Positions 45,101 to 53,295 of a stretch of DNA of 64,000 nt are shown in pieces. The DNA comes from Methanosarcina barkeri str. Wiesmoor (GTDB lineage: Archaea > Halobacteriota > Methanosarcinia > Methanosarcinales > Methanosarcinaceae): the NCBI RefSeq assembly GCF_000969985.1, contig NZ_CP009526.1, positions 186,001 to 250,000 on the forward strand. Reading direction: 5' to 3'. Each line of letters starts with the position of its first letter. Position 1 is the first letter of the stretch. The notes under the pieces were generated by a model, which worked only from the letters and a program-made list of their open reading frames with translations, had not been told where the DNA came from and did not search any database. The translations under genes were made by a program, and so were the position numbers.

Positions 45101-46442
45101 TACTACCGCAGGTATGAGGGACGCTTTCCCGGATAAGATCAAAATGATAGATAGTGCTGTAAAGCTTGCAAGCTCTCTTCCTGGCGTAAACTATCCAAAT
45201 TATGTAAATCAGAGCTCTCTCACACTCTACGATTCCCTGATATCTGAAGGGTATGACAACGAGACTGCAACAAAGATCTCTACAATGCGCTGCTTTGCAG
45301 TAATGGACGGCACTTATGATATAGGGGTCTCAGATGCTATCAGTGCAAGCGGGTCATGGGATAATGAAGAAGATATTGCAAATGTATACTTGAACAAGAT
45401 GGGATACGCTTACGGAGAAGATTTCTGGGGAATACAGTCCAGAGCACTCCTGGAAGGCAACCTGAAAAGCGTTGAAGCTTCAGTACATTCGTCCTCTTCA
45501 AACCTTTATGACTCCCTTGATAACGATGACCTTTTCCAGTATTTCGGCGGCATGAACCTGGCAACGAGGTATCTTAGCGGCAATACTCCGGAGATGTATA
45601 TTTCGGACACAAGTAACTCGGACGGGGCTCAGATGTTGGGAATGCAGGAGTACCTCAGCAAGGACTTGCGGGCCAGATATTTCAACGACAAATGGATCGA
45701 AGGAATGCAAAAATCCGGATACTCAGGCGGCAGCATGATGTCCGAATTTGTGGACAACCTCTTTGGATGGGAGGTAAGTGACCCTGACCTTGTGGACGAT
45801 ACTGTCTGGCAAGAAGTGTATGAAACCTATGTAAATGATCCTTCTATGAAAGAATGGTTCAAGCAGAATAATCCCAGTGCTTACCAGTCTGTAACAGCGA
45901 GAATGCTTGAGGCAGTCAGGCACGATTACTGGACACCCTCAGAGGATGTCATTGAAAGCCTTTCAAAGGAATACGAAGAGTCTGTCGCCGAGAATGGGGC
46001 TTCATGCTGTCACCACACCTGTGGAAATCCCCTGCTTCATGAATTCGTAAGTGGAAAAGTATCTGTTCCGGGCTACTCCGAGCAAATAGAAGCGGCAACC
46101 AAAGTCGAAACTCTGGAGACCACAGAAGAGACCCAGAGCAGTAGCGGTGGTAGCCATCACGACCATGATACTGGAAATGCTACCGTAATACCAAGAGCCA
46201 GTTCATCCAGTAACCAGACGTCTCAAGATTCGGACGGAGGATATGGTACAGATACTTCCGAACCTGATCCTGAAGTTCAGAAATCTTCAGATACTGATTA
46301 TGTTGAAGGGTATGAGATGCAGAAAGATTCTGCTGAAGAACCTGATAATAGTGGGTTCTCGTTTTCGGGATCTGATATTATCGGAATTCTCCTTGTAGTG
46401 GTAGCCGCCGGCGGAATTTACCTAGGCATGAGAAAGAGATAA
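42114..46442 (+). CDS. Surface-anchored CobN-like chelatase homologue
   Basis: 1442 residues related to CobN, the large subunit of cobaltochelatase. Family hallmarks: HMGTHGTHEWLPG and NIYPYIVANVGEGITAEYRG with IIDHLTP (~600-670), and RPRIDIVYTTAGMRDAFPDK (~990). Unlike cytoplasmic CobN it has a signal peptide (~1-26) and a C-terminal membrane helix with basic end (GIYLGMRKR), so it should face the outside. A CCHHTC motif (~1298) and a His-rich GGSHHDHDTG stretch precede a ~100-residue acidic Ser/Thr linker; both could bind metal. I chose ATG 42114 (GGGGAT upstream) over 42090, since it gives a cleaner signal peptide. Insertion or removal of metal in external tetrapyrroles/corrinoids is an inference. 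Confidence 0.88.
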   Translation: MRTAQGRLLVLCAVVLLLLAQSVSADENHVNITFICYDGSALAAAEQSNPYNASINVTYLSGYSDFSNVTFENQDVIFTYMLWSQFEDIGDDLESAHENGTALIDITSAMDTTYINTSNYDKIFSGTIPYNSTEEKFFYNMGSRGVLKENTENFLIYLAKTYGDKPELTKDWVYEDPIEFPEAAIYHPDARSLTNESQPDWFENTTDYLEWYSTSTNSNSTNSNESRHIYDKSKPTIGIWFHASDYTGDNLEVIDALIHDLEGKGCNVIAGFDTFNDIHKFYFDESGEPLVQCVISLKSFRLNYDDPDKGVQELEDLDVPVLTGLVVTNPANSTDIADSNRGIPSEEVVYKTLLPSIDGIFEYIVIGIDNYDSATGESNYEPLPSQIDWMANRSINWASLKLEENEDKKVAMIYYNYPSGKDNIVANYLNSTQSMFELLNAMNKSGYEVSGIPENSSKLMEMLQAQGINVGSWAPGVLNGMVENRTEWGLQLIPVDTYKEWFGSEIPENLRANVTAEWGEPWSEDLPQNKSVMIYENETGKYIVIPTVRFGNVWLMPQPARGTGQNNDTLYHSNVVPPTHQYIAFYLWLNHEFQPDALIHMGTHGTHEWLPGPTYGMNRTADWSPLLLQDIPNIYPYIVANVGEGITAEYRGNALIIDHLTPTLERGGLYGDLLNLSTDVEGYYDPGISSQTRAGYQNAIVNEIIALNLSVDLGIENVTVLQDYNETEFGNFVKNILHEYLEDVGNENIPYGMHILSHVPTTNITGPESDELTGMVRAMLGGSFEDNITAAFYPESSYPLGIPLNDTKVTRLVWEVVTNNTSVSQAQTAVYGITNSTVTLDLEQGLDYKDRLLNCDVEIDRILSALNGGFIPPGSGLDPVMNPDAVPTGRNYYSINSKLYPSEATWEVGKSLAIQMLEDYYNEHGEYPKKVSFSRFGVEFIADHGTLEAEVLYLLGVKPVWDEYGYVTGVEAIPEDELLPNYDTSTPGRPRIDIVYTTAGMRDAFPDKIKMIDSAVKLASSLPGVNYPNYVNQSSLTLYDSLISEGYDNETATKISTMRCFAVMDGTYDIGVSDAISASGSWDNEEDIANVYLNKMGYAYGEDFWGIQSRALLEGNLKSVEASVHSSSSNLYDSLDNDDLFQYFGGMNLATRYLSGNTPEMYISDTSNSDGAQMLGMQEYLSKDLRARYFNDKWIEGMQKSGYSGGSMMSEFVDNLFGWEVSDPDLVDDTVWQEVYETYVNDPSMKEWFKQNNPSAYQSVTARMLEAVRHDYWTPSEDVIESLSKEYEESVAENGASCCHHTCGNPLLHEFVSGKVSVPGYSEQIEAATKVETLETTEETQSSSGGSHHDHDTGNATVIPRASSSSNQTSQDSDGGYGTDTSEPDPEVQKSSDTDYVEGYEMQKDSAEEPDNSGFSFSGSDIIGILLVVVAAGGIYLGMRKR

Positions 46443-46510
46443 ACACAGAAAAATGGAATGAAATAAACAGAAAAATGAAATAAAATAAACAGAAAAATGA
46501 AATAAAATTC

Positions 46511-46532
46511 AAAAAGGGTTAAACCCTTTTTT
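46511..46532. terminator. Bidirectional terminator hairpin
   Basis: AAAAAGGG pairs with CCCTTTTT around a five-base loop, with A-run left and T-run right, so it can serve the CobN gene (+) and trmO (-). Just before it (46443-46510) a 17-22-bp unit (AAATAAACAGAAAAATG) is repeated about three times. Confidence 0.7.
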
Positions 46533-46599
46533 CTTAAAAAAGACTCTTTATTTTTTGATTTTTGCTACTATCGATTTTCAGCACTAATTTTGTTCTTTT

Positions 46600-47034
46600 T
46601 CAGTCCGCTGCTCTCTCGTCCTTTTCTTCAGTCTCTTTTATATATGGCTTAATATCCAGTACGGGTGTCCCATTAATTGCATCAAGCCCTTTTACATGGA
46701 GCACATTGCCCTCCACTTTCAAAAGCTCTACAATGGTAAGCCCTATCCCATTAGGGCGATAAGGGCTCCGGCTGGCAAAGACTCCGGAAATTTCTCCGTC
46801 ATAATGGCGGCGGTGGATGAGCTTATATCCTTTAGATTTGCTGAAGTAAAACAGGATGTACAGTTTTTCAAAATCTTCTATTCTGTAAAGCCCATCGGTA
46901 AACTCTTTCTTGAGAACTATCTTTGAGACTTTACTGTACACCTCTTCATTGTATACCGGTTCAAGGTAGTCGTTTTCAACGTAACCTACAGGAACCATTT
47001 CAATTCCTTCGGAAGCCTCAGGAATTTCATTCAT
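46600..47034 (-). CDS. trmO: TrmO-like tRNA m6t6A37 methyltransferase
   Basis: A 144-residue UPF0066/TrmO (TsaA/VirR) protein, a beta-barrel SAM enzyme that N6-methylates threonylcarbamoyl-adenosine at position 37 of tRNAs in bacteria; archaeal members are assigned by similarity. Motifs: VGYVENDY at the start, GVFASRSPYRPNGIGL (~85-100) forming the SAM site, and LDAINGTPVLDIKPY (~116-130). ATG 47034 overlaps the end of the fmdE-like gene by eight bases; TTG 47046 is an alternative. Translation is probably coupled. Confidence 0.88.
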   Translation of the reverse strand: MNEIPEASEGIEMVPVGYVENDYLEPVYNEEVYSKVSKIVLKKEFTDGLYRIEDFEKLYILFYFSKSKGYKLIHRRHYDGEISGVFASRSPYRPNGIGLTIVELLKVEGNVLHVKGLDAINGTPVLDIKPYIKETEEKDERAAD

Positions 47035-47611
47035 CTTTTGCCTCAAAACATGGAATGCAAACTATTTTTCCATTTTTAATCCTGCCCAGAGGTTCCATGA
47101 AACCTTCTCCGCATTTGCTGCAGACCAGTGTGGGGTAAATTATGGCTTTTTCCGGCGGTTCGGCTTCAACTTCCCTAACCCAGAAAAGCTCTTCTTCGGG
47201 CATTTCCAGTATTTTCTGGCTTTTTGCTTCATGAGAAGCTCGAAACTCTTTTTCCTCTTCGGGGCTTGCAGTGCCTGCTCTCAATTTTGCGAAGAGTGCG
47301 GTGTGCCTTTCGTCAGGGGGGAAAGCATCGGGTTTCAGGGAAATCCTTAGAGCTTTATTATCGCCTCTTTTGAAGTACGTGTAAACATGTTTCCCGTGAT
47401 CCTTGAAAATTAGATTTCCTTTTCCACAGGTACATCCGTTTATTGCCTGAATGGCATCCACGGCGCAGGACCGGTTTTCTACAATTGCAACCAGTTCTTC
47501 ATCTTTGCTGCGGTCTTTGAAGTGGTTGGCGGCAAGTGTTGCTACCCTGTAGCCAATGGAAATTCCGGGACAGACATGACCATGAAACTGTACTGCAGTA
47601 TCGAAATCCAA
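47027..47611 (-). CDS. FmdE-family protein
   Basis: 194 residues. FmdE domain with FHGHVCPGISIGYRVA (~9-24) and NGCTCGKGNLIFKDHGKHVY (~58-77), a Cys/His-rich fold that binds zinc or another metal, followed by a C-terminal zinc ribbon (CSKCGE...CIPC, ~165-190). Named after the protein that co-purifies with molybdenum formylmethanofuran dehydrogenase, but FmdE homologues are widespread and the role is unproven. Start is TTG 47611 with AGGAG nine bases upstream. Overlaps trmO downstream. Confidence 0.88.
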   Translation of the reverse strand: MDFDTAVQFHGHVCPGISIGYRVATLAANHFKDRSKDEELVAIVENRSCAVDAIQAINGCTCGKGNLIFKDHGKHVYTYFKRGDNKALRISLKPDAFPPDERHTALFAKLRAGTASPEEEKEFRASHEAKSQKILEMPEEELFWVREVEAEPPEKAIIYPTLVCSKCGEGFMEPLGRIKNGKIVCIPCFEAKDE

Positions 47612-47958
47612 GTTTTTGACTCCTGATTTTTTTAGCTCTTAGTTTTACTGATTTCCACGTTAGACTATCATGTTAGAAATGATTAACTTTGAGGGAATAG
47701 TTCCATATTATTTAGGTATTATTTATAGGTTTTTTGTTTGATTGATATTACAAAAAAAATACCTTGTAATAAGAACAGGCTTGCTTTCGAGTAAGAAATA
47801 AAAATATTCACCCTGCACTGTTTCTGAGGTTTTACTCTTGAAATGGCAGAAAAGCCGAATCTGGGTTTAAGAATTTTATATTTGTTTTAATCTGAACGGA
47901 AAAATACATATCGGGTTTGAGATCACTAATTTATATTTATAAGCAGGACTCCGCTCAC

Positions 47959-47969
47959 TTTATATAATA
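47959..47969 (+). promoter_or_regulatory. TATA box for candidate RNA
   Basis: TTTATATAATA preceded by CTCAC fits an archaeal BRE/TATA; transcription should start about 25 bases on, near 47990, exactly where three consecutive hairpins begin. The DNA 47612-47958 between FmdE and here holds nothing else I recognise. Confidence 0.45.
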
Positions 47970-47989
47970 TGAATTTAGAGTAATCAACC

Positions 47990-48160
47990 TCATCCATAGA
48001 ATATTATGAGAAATGTTTGATCACATCCTATTCTATGTAAAAACTCCAGGAATAATTATTATAATTGGGAGCCAGATTTGCCACCTCTGATAGGCTCCCA
48101 ATTGTGTGATTCAACCCCTACGATTAAGAGAAAAACCCCTTACTCTTAATCGTTGACTCC
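47990..48160 (+). ncRNA. Candidate structured RNA with three hairpins
   Basis: Three perfect inverted repeats follow a TATA box in a gene-free 1.25-kb gap: CATAGAATA/TATTCTATG (47995-48003, 48029-48037), AATTGGGAGCC/GGCTCCCAATT (48063-48073, 48093-48103) and ACGATTAAGAG/CTCTTAATCGT (48120-48130, 48143-48153), with loops of 25, 19 and 12 bases. A pyrimidine stretch (CTCCCTCTTTATG) follows. No frame fits. This looks like a ~170-nt small RNA of the sort known in Methanosarcina; strand is inferred from the TATA box, and identity with a named sRNA is not claimed. Confidence 0.5.
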
Positions 48161-48863
48161 CTCTTTATGTTATATAGGTATATAACCTATACGACTTTAA
48201 AATTTGAGTTGCATTAAATTATTTAGCCGCCTCAAAATCACAATCGTAAGACTTAATGATTGGTCTGATTATTAAATATATTTTTACTATGTTAAGGTTT
48301 TACAAAAAGCGATGAAATTGCATTAAAAGCAAAAAAAGAGGTTATATTTGTTTATTTAATTAAAAAATTATATTAAATGTGTATAGAATACAATCTTTAG
48401 GTGAAAATAGATACGAAGTCTGGTTACAGAAACTAATTCTTGATGTAGATATATTTTAGGAATTAACATTTAATATAATCTTTTTCTACAGATTTCATAA
48501 TATTACAAATAATAATTATGTGTTGAAAACTATATAGTGGTTTTCCACTAGATTACAGGAGCAAAAACGGATTTAACTGAATTTAGTAAATTAATATTAC
48601 ATTAAATGATTTTAAAATTTGTTTAAAATAGTGATTTTACAAAACATACATTATTATTGGATAATATTGAAAAATAAAAGTTTTAAGAAAAATATTAGAA
48701 CCTCCCTTTTCTAATTTTAATTTTGTTTAAAAACTCATAATTCAGGAATGGATAAACATTTATCTTAAGAATCAGGTTCCTGTTAACAACTGAGTCGTTC
48801 AGAAGAAGTACAGTTGAAAAATGAGGAAGATATTTATTAAATATCTGTATATATATCAAAACC
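48161..48863. other. AT-rich spacer
   Basis: Over 75% A+T by eye, no supported gene. A minus-strand frame at 48695-48961 overlaps the next gene and lacks a ribosome site. Confidence 0.5.
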
Positions 48864-49655
48864 ATGAACAGCCCGCTTCTCGAATTGATTTTCCTTTCCG
48901 AAAAAAGGAAAAATCTTCTTTTATTTTTGAAGGATGGGCCCAAAACAATTTCAGAGATCAAAGAAAACCTGAATGTAGGTCTGGTTGCAATTCTCCCTCA
49001 ACTAAAAAAACTGAGGGACAATTCCTTGATTTCAAAGACAGGTGATATCTACAGTCTGGCTCCTCTTGGGATGGCAATAGTTGGTAGAATGAAGCCAATG
49101 ATAGATGTCTTAAATGTCTTCGGAAGTAAATATGAATATTGGGCAAATCATGCAGTTGAGTCCATACCCGACCCCTTGCGGGAAAGAATAGGAGAGCTGA
49201 CTAACTGCACGTTTTCCGAACCTCCTGACAGGACATGCCTCTTTGAGCCTCACAGGGAATTTGTGAAAAACCTTATGGAATCAAAAAAAATAAGTGGTAT
49301 TGCCTCGGTTTTTCACCCACTTTATCCATCTCTGTTCCTGACTTTTGCAAAAAATGGGTCGAATGTTTCTCTTCTTGTAACTAGCCCGATTTATGAGAGA
49401 ATAAAAGAAGAATATGGAAACGAATTATGTGAATTTATTAAATTCGAAAATGCAAATTTCTATGTTTGCAGCAAAAAAATAGAACTTGCTTATGCAGTTA
49501 CCGAAAAGTTCCTCTCTCTTACCCTACCCTTTTCGGACGGCACCTACGACCACATAGAAGACGTGCTGTGCTTTGAACCTCAGGCTATACAGTGGGGAGA
49601 AGATCTTTTTGCTTACTACAGGAAAATCTCGGATAAACTCACTGAAATTCACTGA
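48864..49655 (+). CDS. DUF1724 winged-helix regulator, Msr-type
   Basis: 263 residues: N-terminal winged helix (~1-75, ISEIKENLNVGLVAILPQLK as recognition region) and a C-terminal DUF1724 domain (~95-255, containing SKKISGIASVFHPLYPSLFL and ENANFYVCSKKIELA). Regulators with this layout (Msr proteins) control methanol and methylated-amine/thiol methyltransferase genes in Methanosarcina; the target of this one is not visible, as no methyltransferase lies nearby. ATG 48864 has no Shine-Dalgarno site, but an AT-rich box ~25 bases upstream suggests a leaderless mRNA. Confidence 0.85.
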   Translation: MNSPLLELIFLSEKRKNLLLFLKDGPKTISEIKENLNVGLVAILPQLKKLRDNSLISKTGDIYSLAPLGMAIVGRMKPMIDVLNVFGSKYEYWANHAVESIPDPLRERIGELTNCTFSEPPDRTCLFEPHREFVKNLMESKKISGIASVFHPLYPSLFLTFAKNGSNVSLLVTSPIYERIKEEYGNELCEFIKFENANFYVCSKKIELAYAVTEKFLSLTLPFSDGTYDHIEDVLCFEPQAIQWGEDLFAYYRKISDKLTEIH

Positions 49656-49733
49656 AATCTGAATTCCTTCCAGGTCAGTTCCCGGAACAGCCGGAAGATA
49701 GTTATAAATTGAACCCTCGCCATCCCTTATACC

Positions 49734-50657
49734 ATGCAAAAAGTTCAGGAAACCGCAGAAAAAATCCGAACAATGGAGATCCGGGGTGCAGGTAGAATTG
49801 CAAAAGCCGCTTCTGAAGCTATAAGGGATTATGCTGCAGGGCTGGATGTAGCTTCAATGGAAGAATTCAGTGCCAGAATAAAGGAAGTTTCGAATCTTCT
49901 TATCAGTACCCGCCCAACAGCCGTTTCCCTCCCGAATGCTGTAAAACTCTCATCAAAGTATTCTTCAGCAAATGTGGAGGAAGCAAGGCAGGAAATTATT
50001 AAAAATGCAAACCTCTTTATTGAGATAGCTGACAAAGCCCTTGAAAAAATCGGAAAGATAGGGTCAAGGAGAATTCGGGACGGGGATGTTATAATGACCC
50101 ACTGCAATTCCCATGCTTCTCTTTCTATTATCACCACAGCCTTTGAAGACGGAAAGGACATCTCGGTAATTGCCACCGAAAGCCGTCCCAGGCGCCAGGG
50201 CTTATTGACAATCCGCCACCTTAACGATTTTGGGATTCCCACGACTCTGATTGTGGATTCTGCAGTGCGCTACTACATGAAAGAGGTGGATAAGGTCGTT
50301 GTCGGGGCTGATGCTATTGCAGCTAACGGCGCTCTGGTAAACAAGATAGGAACCTCCCAGCTTGCACTTGCCGCCCATGAGGCCAGAAAGAGTTTTATGG
50401 TTGCTGCCGAAACCTTCAAGTTTAGCCCGAGCACGATTGTCGGAAACCCCATAGAAATCGAAGAAAGGGCTGCAGATGAAGTCGTGGACCCTGCGGTTAT
50501 TTCAGAGCTTTCTCACGTGAAGGTCAGAAATCCTGCTTTTGACTTCACACCTGCCGAATACATAGATATGATTGTAACTGATATTGGAATCATTCCGCCT
50601 GCAATGGCTTATACCGTTATAAAAGAACATCTTGGCTGGGAACTTGGAGAAGTTTAG
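49734..50657 (+). CDS. Ribose-1,5-bisphosphate isomerase
   Basis: 307 residues of the eIF2B alpha/beta/delta-like family, e2b2 type. It turns ribose-1,5-bisphosphate into ribulose-1,5-bisphosphate in the archaeal AMP salvage route that feeds form III RuBisCO. Catalytic residues are visible as C124 in THCNSHAS and D193 in VVVGADAIAANG, with RPRRQG (~151-156) in the phosphate site. Closely related methylthioribose-1-phosphate isomerases are longer and differ at the N-terminus. A TATA box ~30 bases upstream of ATG 49734 suggests a short or absent leader. Confidence 0.9.
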   Translation: MQKVQETAEKIRTMEIRGAGRIAKAASEAIRDYAAGLDVASMEEFSARIKEVSNLLISTRPTAVSLPNAVKLSSKYSSANVEEARQEIIKNANLFIEIADKALEKIGKIGSRRIRDGDVIMTHCNSHASLSIITTAFEDGKDISVIATESRPRRQGLLTIRHLNDFGIPTTLIVDSAVRYYMKEVDKVVVGADAIAANGALVNKIGTSQLALAAHEARKSFMVAAETFKFSPSTIVGNPIEIEERAADEVVDPAVISELSHVKVRNPAFDFTPAEYIDMIVTDIGIIPPAMAYTVIKEHLGWELGEV

Positions 50658-50840
50658 GGTGTATAAAGGTTAGATACATAGAGAAATGTGAGAATAAAAT
50701 GATATTGATCTTTAATTTTAATCTAACTTTTTCTATTTTTTTCCTGATTTTTAAGCTCAAAACTGCATCTATGAATACAAATTCAAGTCAAAACCTATGG
50801 GTACGTTGAGTACTACACTAAACAACAAGAAGGAAAAAAC

Positions 50841-51308
50841 ATGATTAACGTTGAATATATAGAAGGTGCACAAGAATCATTATACTTAATACAATCTTTA
50901 TGGAAGGGTTCTAGAACTTATCACAAAAATAAATCGAAATATTTTGCAGATACTTATGCGAATAAAAGATTTCAAGATAGAGTTAACGAATTAACAGATG
51001 ATTCAAAAGTTGGTATGAAAGTTAACTTAGCAAAAGACAAAGACACAGGGCAATATATTGGATACTGCATTAGCACAATTAACAAAGAAATGATAGGGGA
51101 AATAGACTCACTGTATGTGGAAAAAGAATATCGCAAACAAGGGATTGGAAGTCAATTGATGGAAAGAGCCCTGGAGTGGCTGGATACAAATAAGGTAAAT
51201 TCAAAAATAGTCGCTGTAGGAGATGGAAACGAAAACGTAATTGATTTTTATAATCATTATGGTTTCCATATAAGAAACATAATTTTAGAACAAGTTCCGA
51301 ACGCTTAA
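50841..51308 (+). CDS. GNAT-family acetyltransferase
   Basis: 155 residues with the acetyl-CoA-binding motif A EKEYRKQGIGSQLMERALEW (about 103-122) preceded by the strand EIDSLYVE and followed by VIDFYNHYGFHIRNI. Substrate unknown; it could acetylate a small amine or a protein N-terminus. ATG 50841 follows AAGGA. Its stop overlaps by four bases with the stop of the convergent ABC ATPase gene. Confidence 0.85.
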   Translation: MINVEYIEGAQESLYLIQSLWKGSRTYHKNKSKYFADTYANKRFQDRVNELTDDSKVGMKVNLAKDKDTGQYIGYCISTINKEMIGEIDSLYVEKEYRKQGIGSQLMERALEWLDTNKVNSKIVAVGDGNENVIDFYNHYGFHIRNIILEQVPNA

Positions 51309-52081
51309 TAATCTTTAATAACCCCATCCGTAATCCTGAGCACCCTTGAACACTCCTTTGCAACTTCAGGGTCGTGCGTCACAACAAGAATCGTCTGCCC
51401 TTTTTCGCTCAATTCTTTGAAGACTCGCACAATCGAGTCTCTGGTTTTGCTGTCCACCTCACCCGTTGGTTCGTCAGCCAGGATAACGGCAGGCTTATTC
51501 GCAAGTGCCCTGGCAATAGAGACTCTCTGTTGTTCTCCTCCTGATAATTCCGAAGGCTTGTGGGAAAGTCGGTCTCCAAGGCCAAGTTCTTCTAGCAGCT
51601 TTCTGGCTCTTTCTCCTCTTTCTTTTTTGGGCACTCTGGAAAAGCGCATGGAAAGCTCAACGTTTTCAAGTGCAGAAAGTGTAGGGATAAGATTATAGTG
51701 CTGGAAAATAAAGCCTATTTTTTCTCTTCTCACGCGGGGAAGCAGTTTTTCAGGTACAGATGTAAGGTCTGTCCCGTCAAGAATTATTTTTCCGTCCGTG
51801 GCTTTTTCAAGTGTGCCTATAAGTGCAAGGAGAGTGGATTTTCCGGAACCTGAGGGCCCCATTATCGCAAGCAATTCCCCTTTTCTTACAGTTATGCAGG
51901 CACAGCGAAGGGCATGGACAGGGATTTTACCCTGCGTATAAGTTTTGGAAAGGTTTTCAACCTGCATTATGATTTTCTGGTCTTCGTTTTTCAAATTTGA
52001 CTTATTTTCTTCTGTTTTCGGTATTTTTTCCGGTTTATCCGGAATTTCAAACCCTCTTCTCTCAATTACCGTATCAGGCAT
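51305..52081 (-). CDS. MacB/LolD-type ABC transporter ATPase
   Basis: 258 residues: Walker A GPSGSGKST, Q-loop FQHYN, signature LSGGEQQR, Walker B VILADEPTGE and switch His VVTHD. The pattern is that of the MacB/LolD/FtsE subgroup, whose permeases work by mechanotransmission rather than classic channel transport. A ~38-residue charged N-terminal extension precedes the core. It overlaps the end of the permease gene by eight bases, so the two form one complex and one transcript. Confidence 0.92.
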   Translation of the reverse strand: MPDTVIERRGFEIPDKPEKIPKTEENKSNLKNEDQKIIMQVENLSKTYTQGKIPVHALRCACITVRKGELLAIMGPSGSGKSTLLALIGTLEKATDGKIILDGTDLTSVPEKLLPRVRREKIGFIFQHYNLIPTLSALENVELSMRFSRVPKKERGERARKLLEELGLGDRLSHKPSELSGGEQQRVSIARALANKPAVILADEPTGEVDSKTRDSIVRVFKELSEKGQTILVVTHDPEVAKECSRVLRITDGVIKDY

Positions 52082-53189
52082 GCTTCAGAGCCTCCATAGG
52101 ACTCATTTTCGAAGCCCTGTACGCAGGATAAAGTCCTGAAAGAGCCCCTATAAGTAAAGCAAAGAGCATGGCAATTATGAGGAGCCTGGGCGTTATCAGG
52201 AAAAGCACTATCCTTGTATTTGCAAGCCAGGCATTCATAATATAAACAGCTCCGGTACCCACAAGAATTCCAAGGACCCCACCGAAGAGACCCATAACAG
52301 AAGCTTCCCCAAGCGTGAGGAGCAAAATATCCCTTGTTTCGGCCCCAATGGCTTTTAAAATCCCAAATTCTCTTGTTCTCTCGGCAACGGACATGAGCAT
52401 GGTATTCATTACGCAAAGCCCGCCTATGATTGCTGCAAGGAGTCCTGAGCTGATAGTGATTACGCTGAAAATCATGAAGGACTGCCTTGCCTGCATTTCA
52501 AGCTCGTTGGGAGAAAGGGTGCTTGTACCTTTAACGCTTAATTCTATGCGTTTGGAGAGCATCTCGGCATCGATCCGTTCATCAGGCACTGCAAAGATAT
52601 AGGAAATCGAATTGCCAACATCGTAGAGATCCTGTGCGGTTTCAAGAGGTATAATCACCGCGTTGTCAAAAATCGAGCCAGTATAATCCAGAATTCCTAC
52701 AACAGTGAAATACTTGTCATGTATCTCAAACTTACTCCCGATCTGTAGTTTATATTCCCTCTGTATGTTGCTTCCGACAACAACATTATAAGAATCCCCA
52801 GGATTGAGGAAACGGCCTGCTTTCAGCTCCACAGGGTAAAGGGCAACGCTGGATTTTTCCGGGGGGACGCCCAGGATTTGCTTCCCGGTCATTCCCATTT
52901 TGTCCTCATCAAAAGTAGTCATTAAAAGCCCATATGCATCTTTTACCCCTGCCACCCGAAGCACGTCGCTTACCTTATCGTCCGTGAGTCCTCCTCCAAA
53001 GACTCCGCTTTCGGAAAAGACCCTAATTTTGTCGCTGGTCACACTCATGGAACGCTCAAATGTCTGGTGGAAATTTTCGGACATTGCACCCATAACTATA
53101 ACTGCAAAGATTCCAAGGGCAATCCCACAGACTGTCAGTGCACTCCTGACCTTTCTGTTCAGAATATTTCGGATGATGAGGTCAAACAT
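52074..53189 (-). CDS. FtsX/MacB-type ABC permease
   Basis: 371 residues with the MacB layout: one N-terminal helix (~17-38), a large outside domain (~40-240, MacB_PCD), and three C-terminal helices (~245-365) with the FtsX core (REFGILKAIGAETRDILLL, GLYPAYRASKMSPMEAL). It partners the ATPase encoded downstream. In an archaeon without outer membrane such a system may release lipids or peptides or drive surface-protein maturation; the secreted protein encoded just upstream is a possible partner. Confidence 0.9.
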   Translation of the reverse strand: MFDLIIRNILNRKVRSALTVCGIALGIFAVIVMGAMSENFHQTFERSMSVTSDKIRVFSESGVFGGGLTDDKVSDVLRVAGVKDAYGLLMTTFDEDKMGMTGKQILGVPPEKSSVALYPVELKAGRFLNPGDSYNVVVGSNIQREYKLQIGSKFEIHDKYFTVVGILDYTGSIFDNAVIIPLETAQDLYDVGNSISYIFAVPDERIDAEMLSKRIELSVKGTSTLSPNELEMQARQSFMIFSVITISSGLLAAIIGGLCVMNTMLMSVAERTREFGILKAIGAETRDILLLTLGEASVMGLFGGVLGILVGTGAVYIMNAWLANTRIVLFLITPRLLIIAMLFALLIGALSGLYPAYRASKMSPMEALKHA

Positions 53190-53223
53190 GATGATCCTGC
53201 ATTCGAGTTTTATACTATTTGGG

Positions 53224-53267
53224 TTTTCAAGATTTTCAAAGCTTTCAAGATTTTCAAAGCTTTCAGG
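53224..53267. repeat. 18-bp tandem repeat between exporter genes
   Basis: GATTTTCAAAGCTTTCAA/G occurs at 53231-53248 and 53249-53266 with a partial unit before. It lies in the gap between the secreted protein gene and the permease gene. Confidence 0.7.
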
Positions 53268-53295
53268 ACTTTTTATTTCCTTTTTTCAGAACTCT

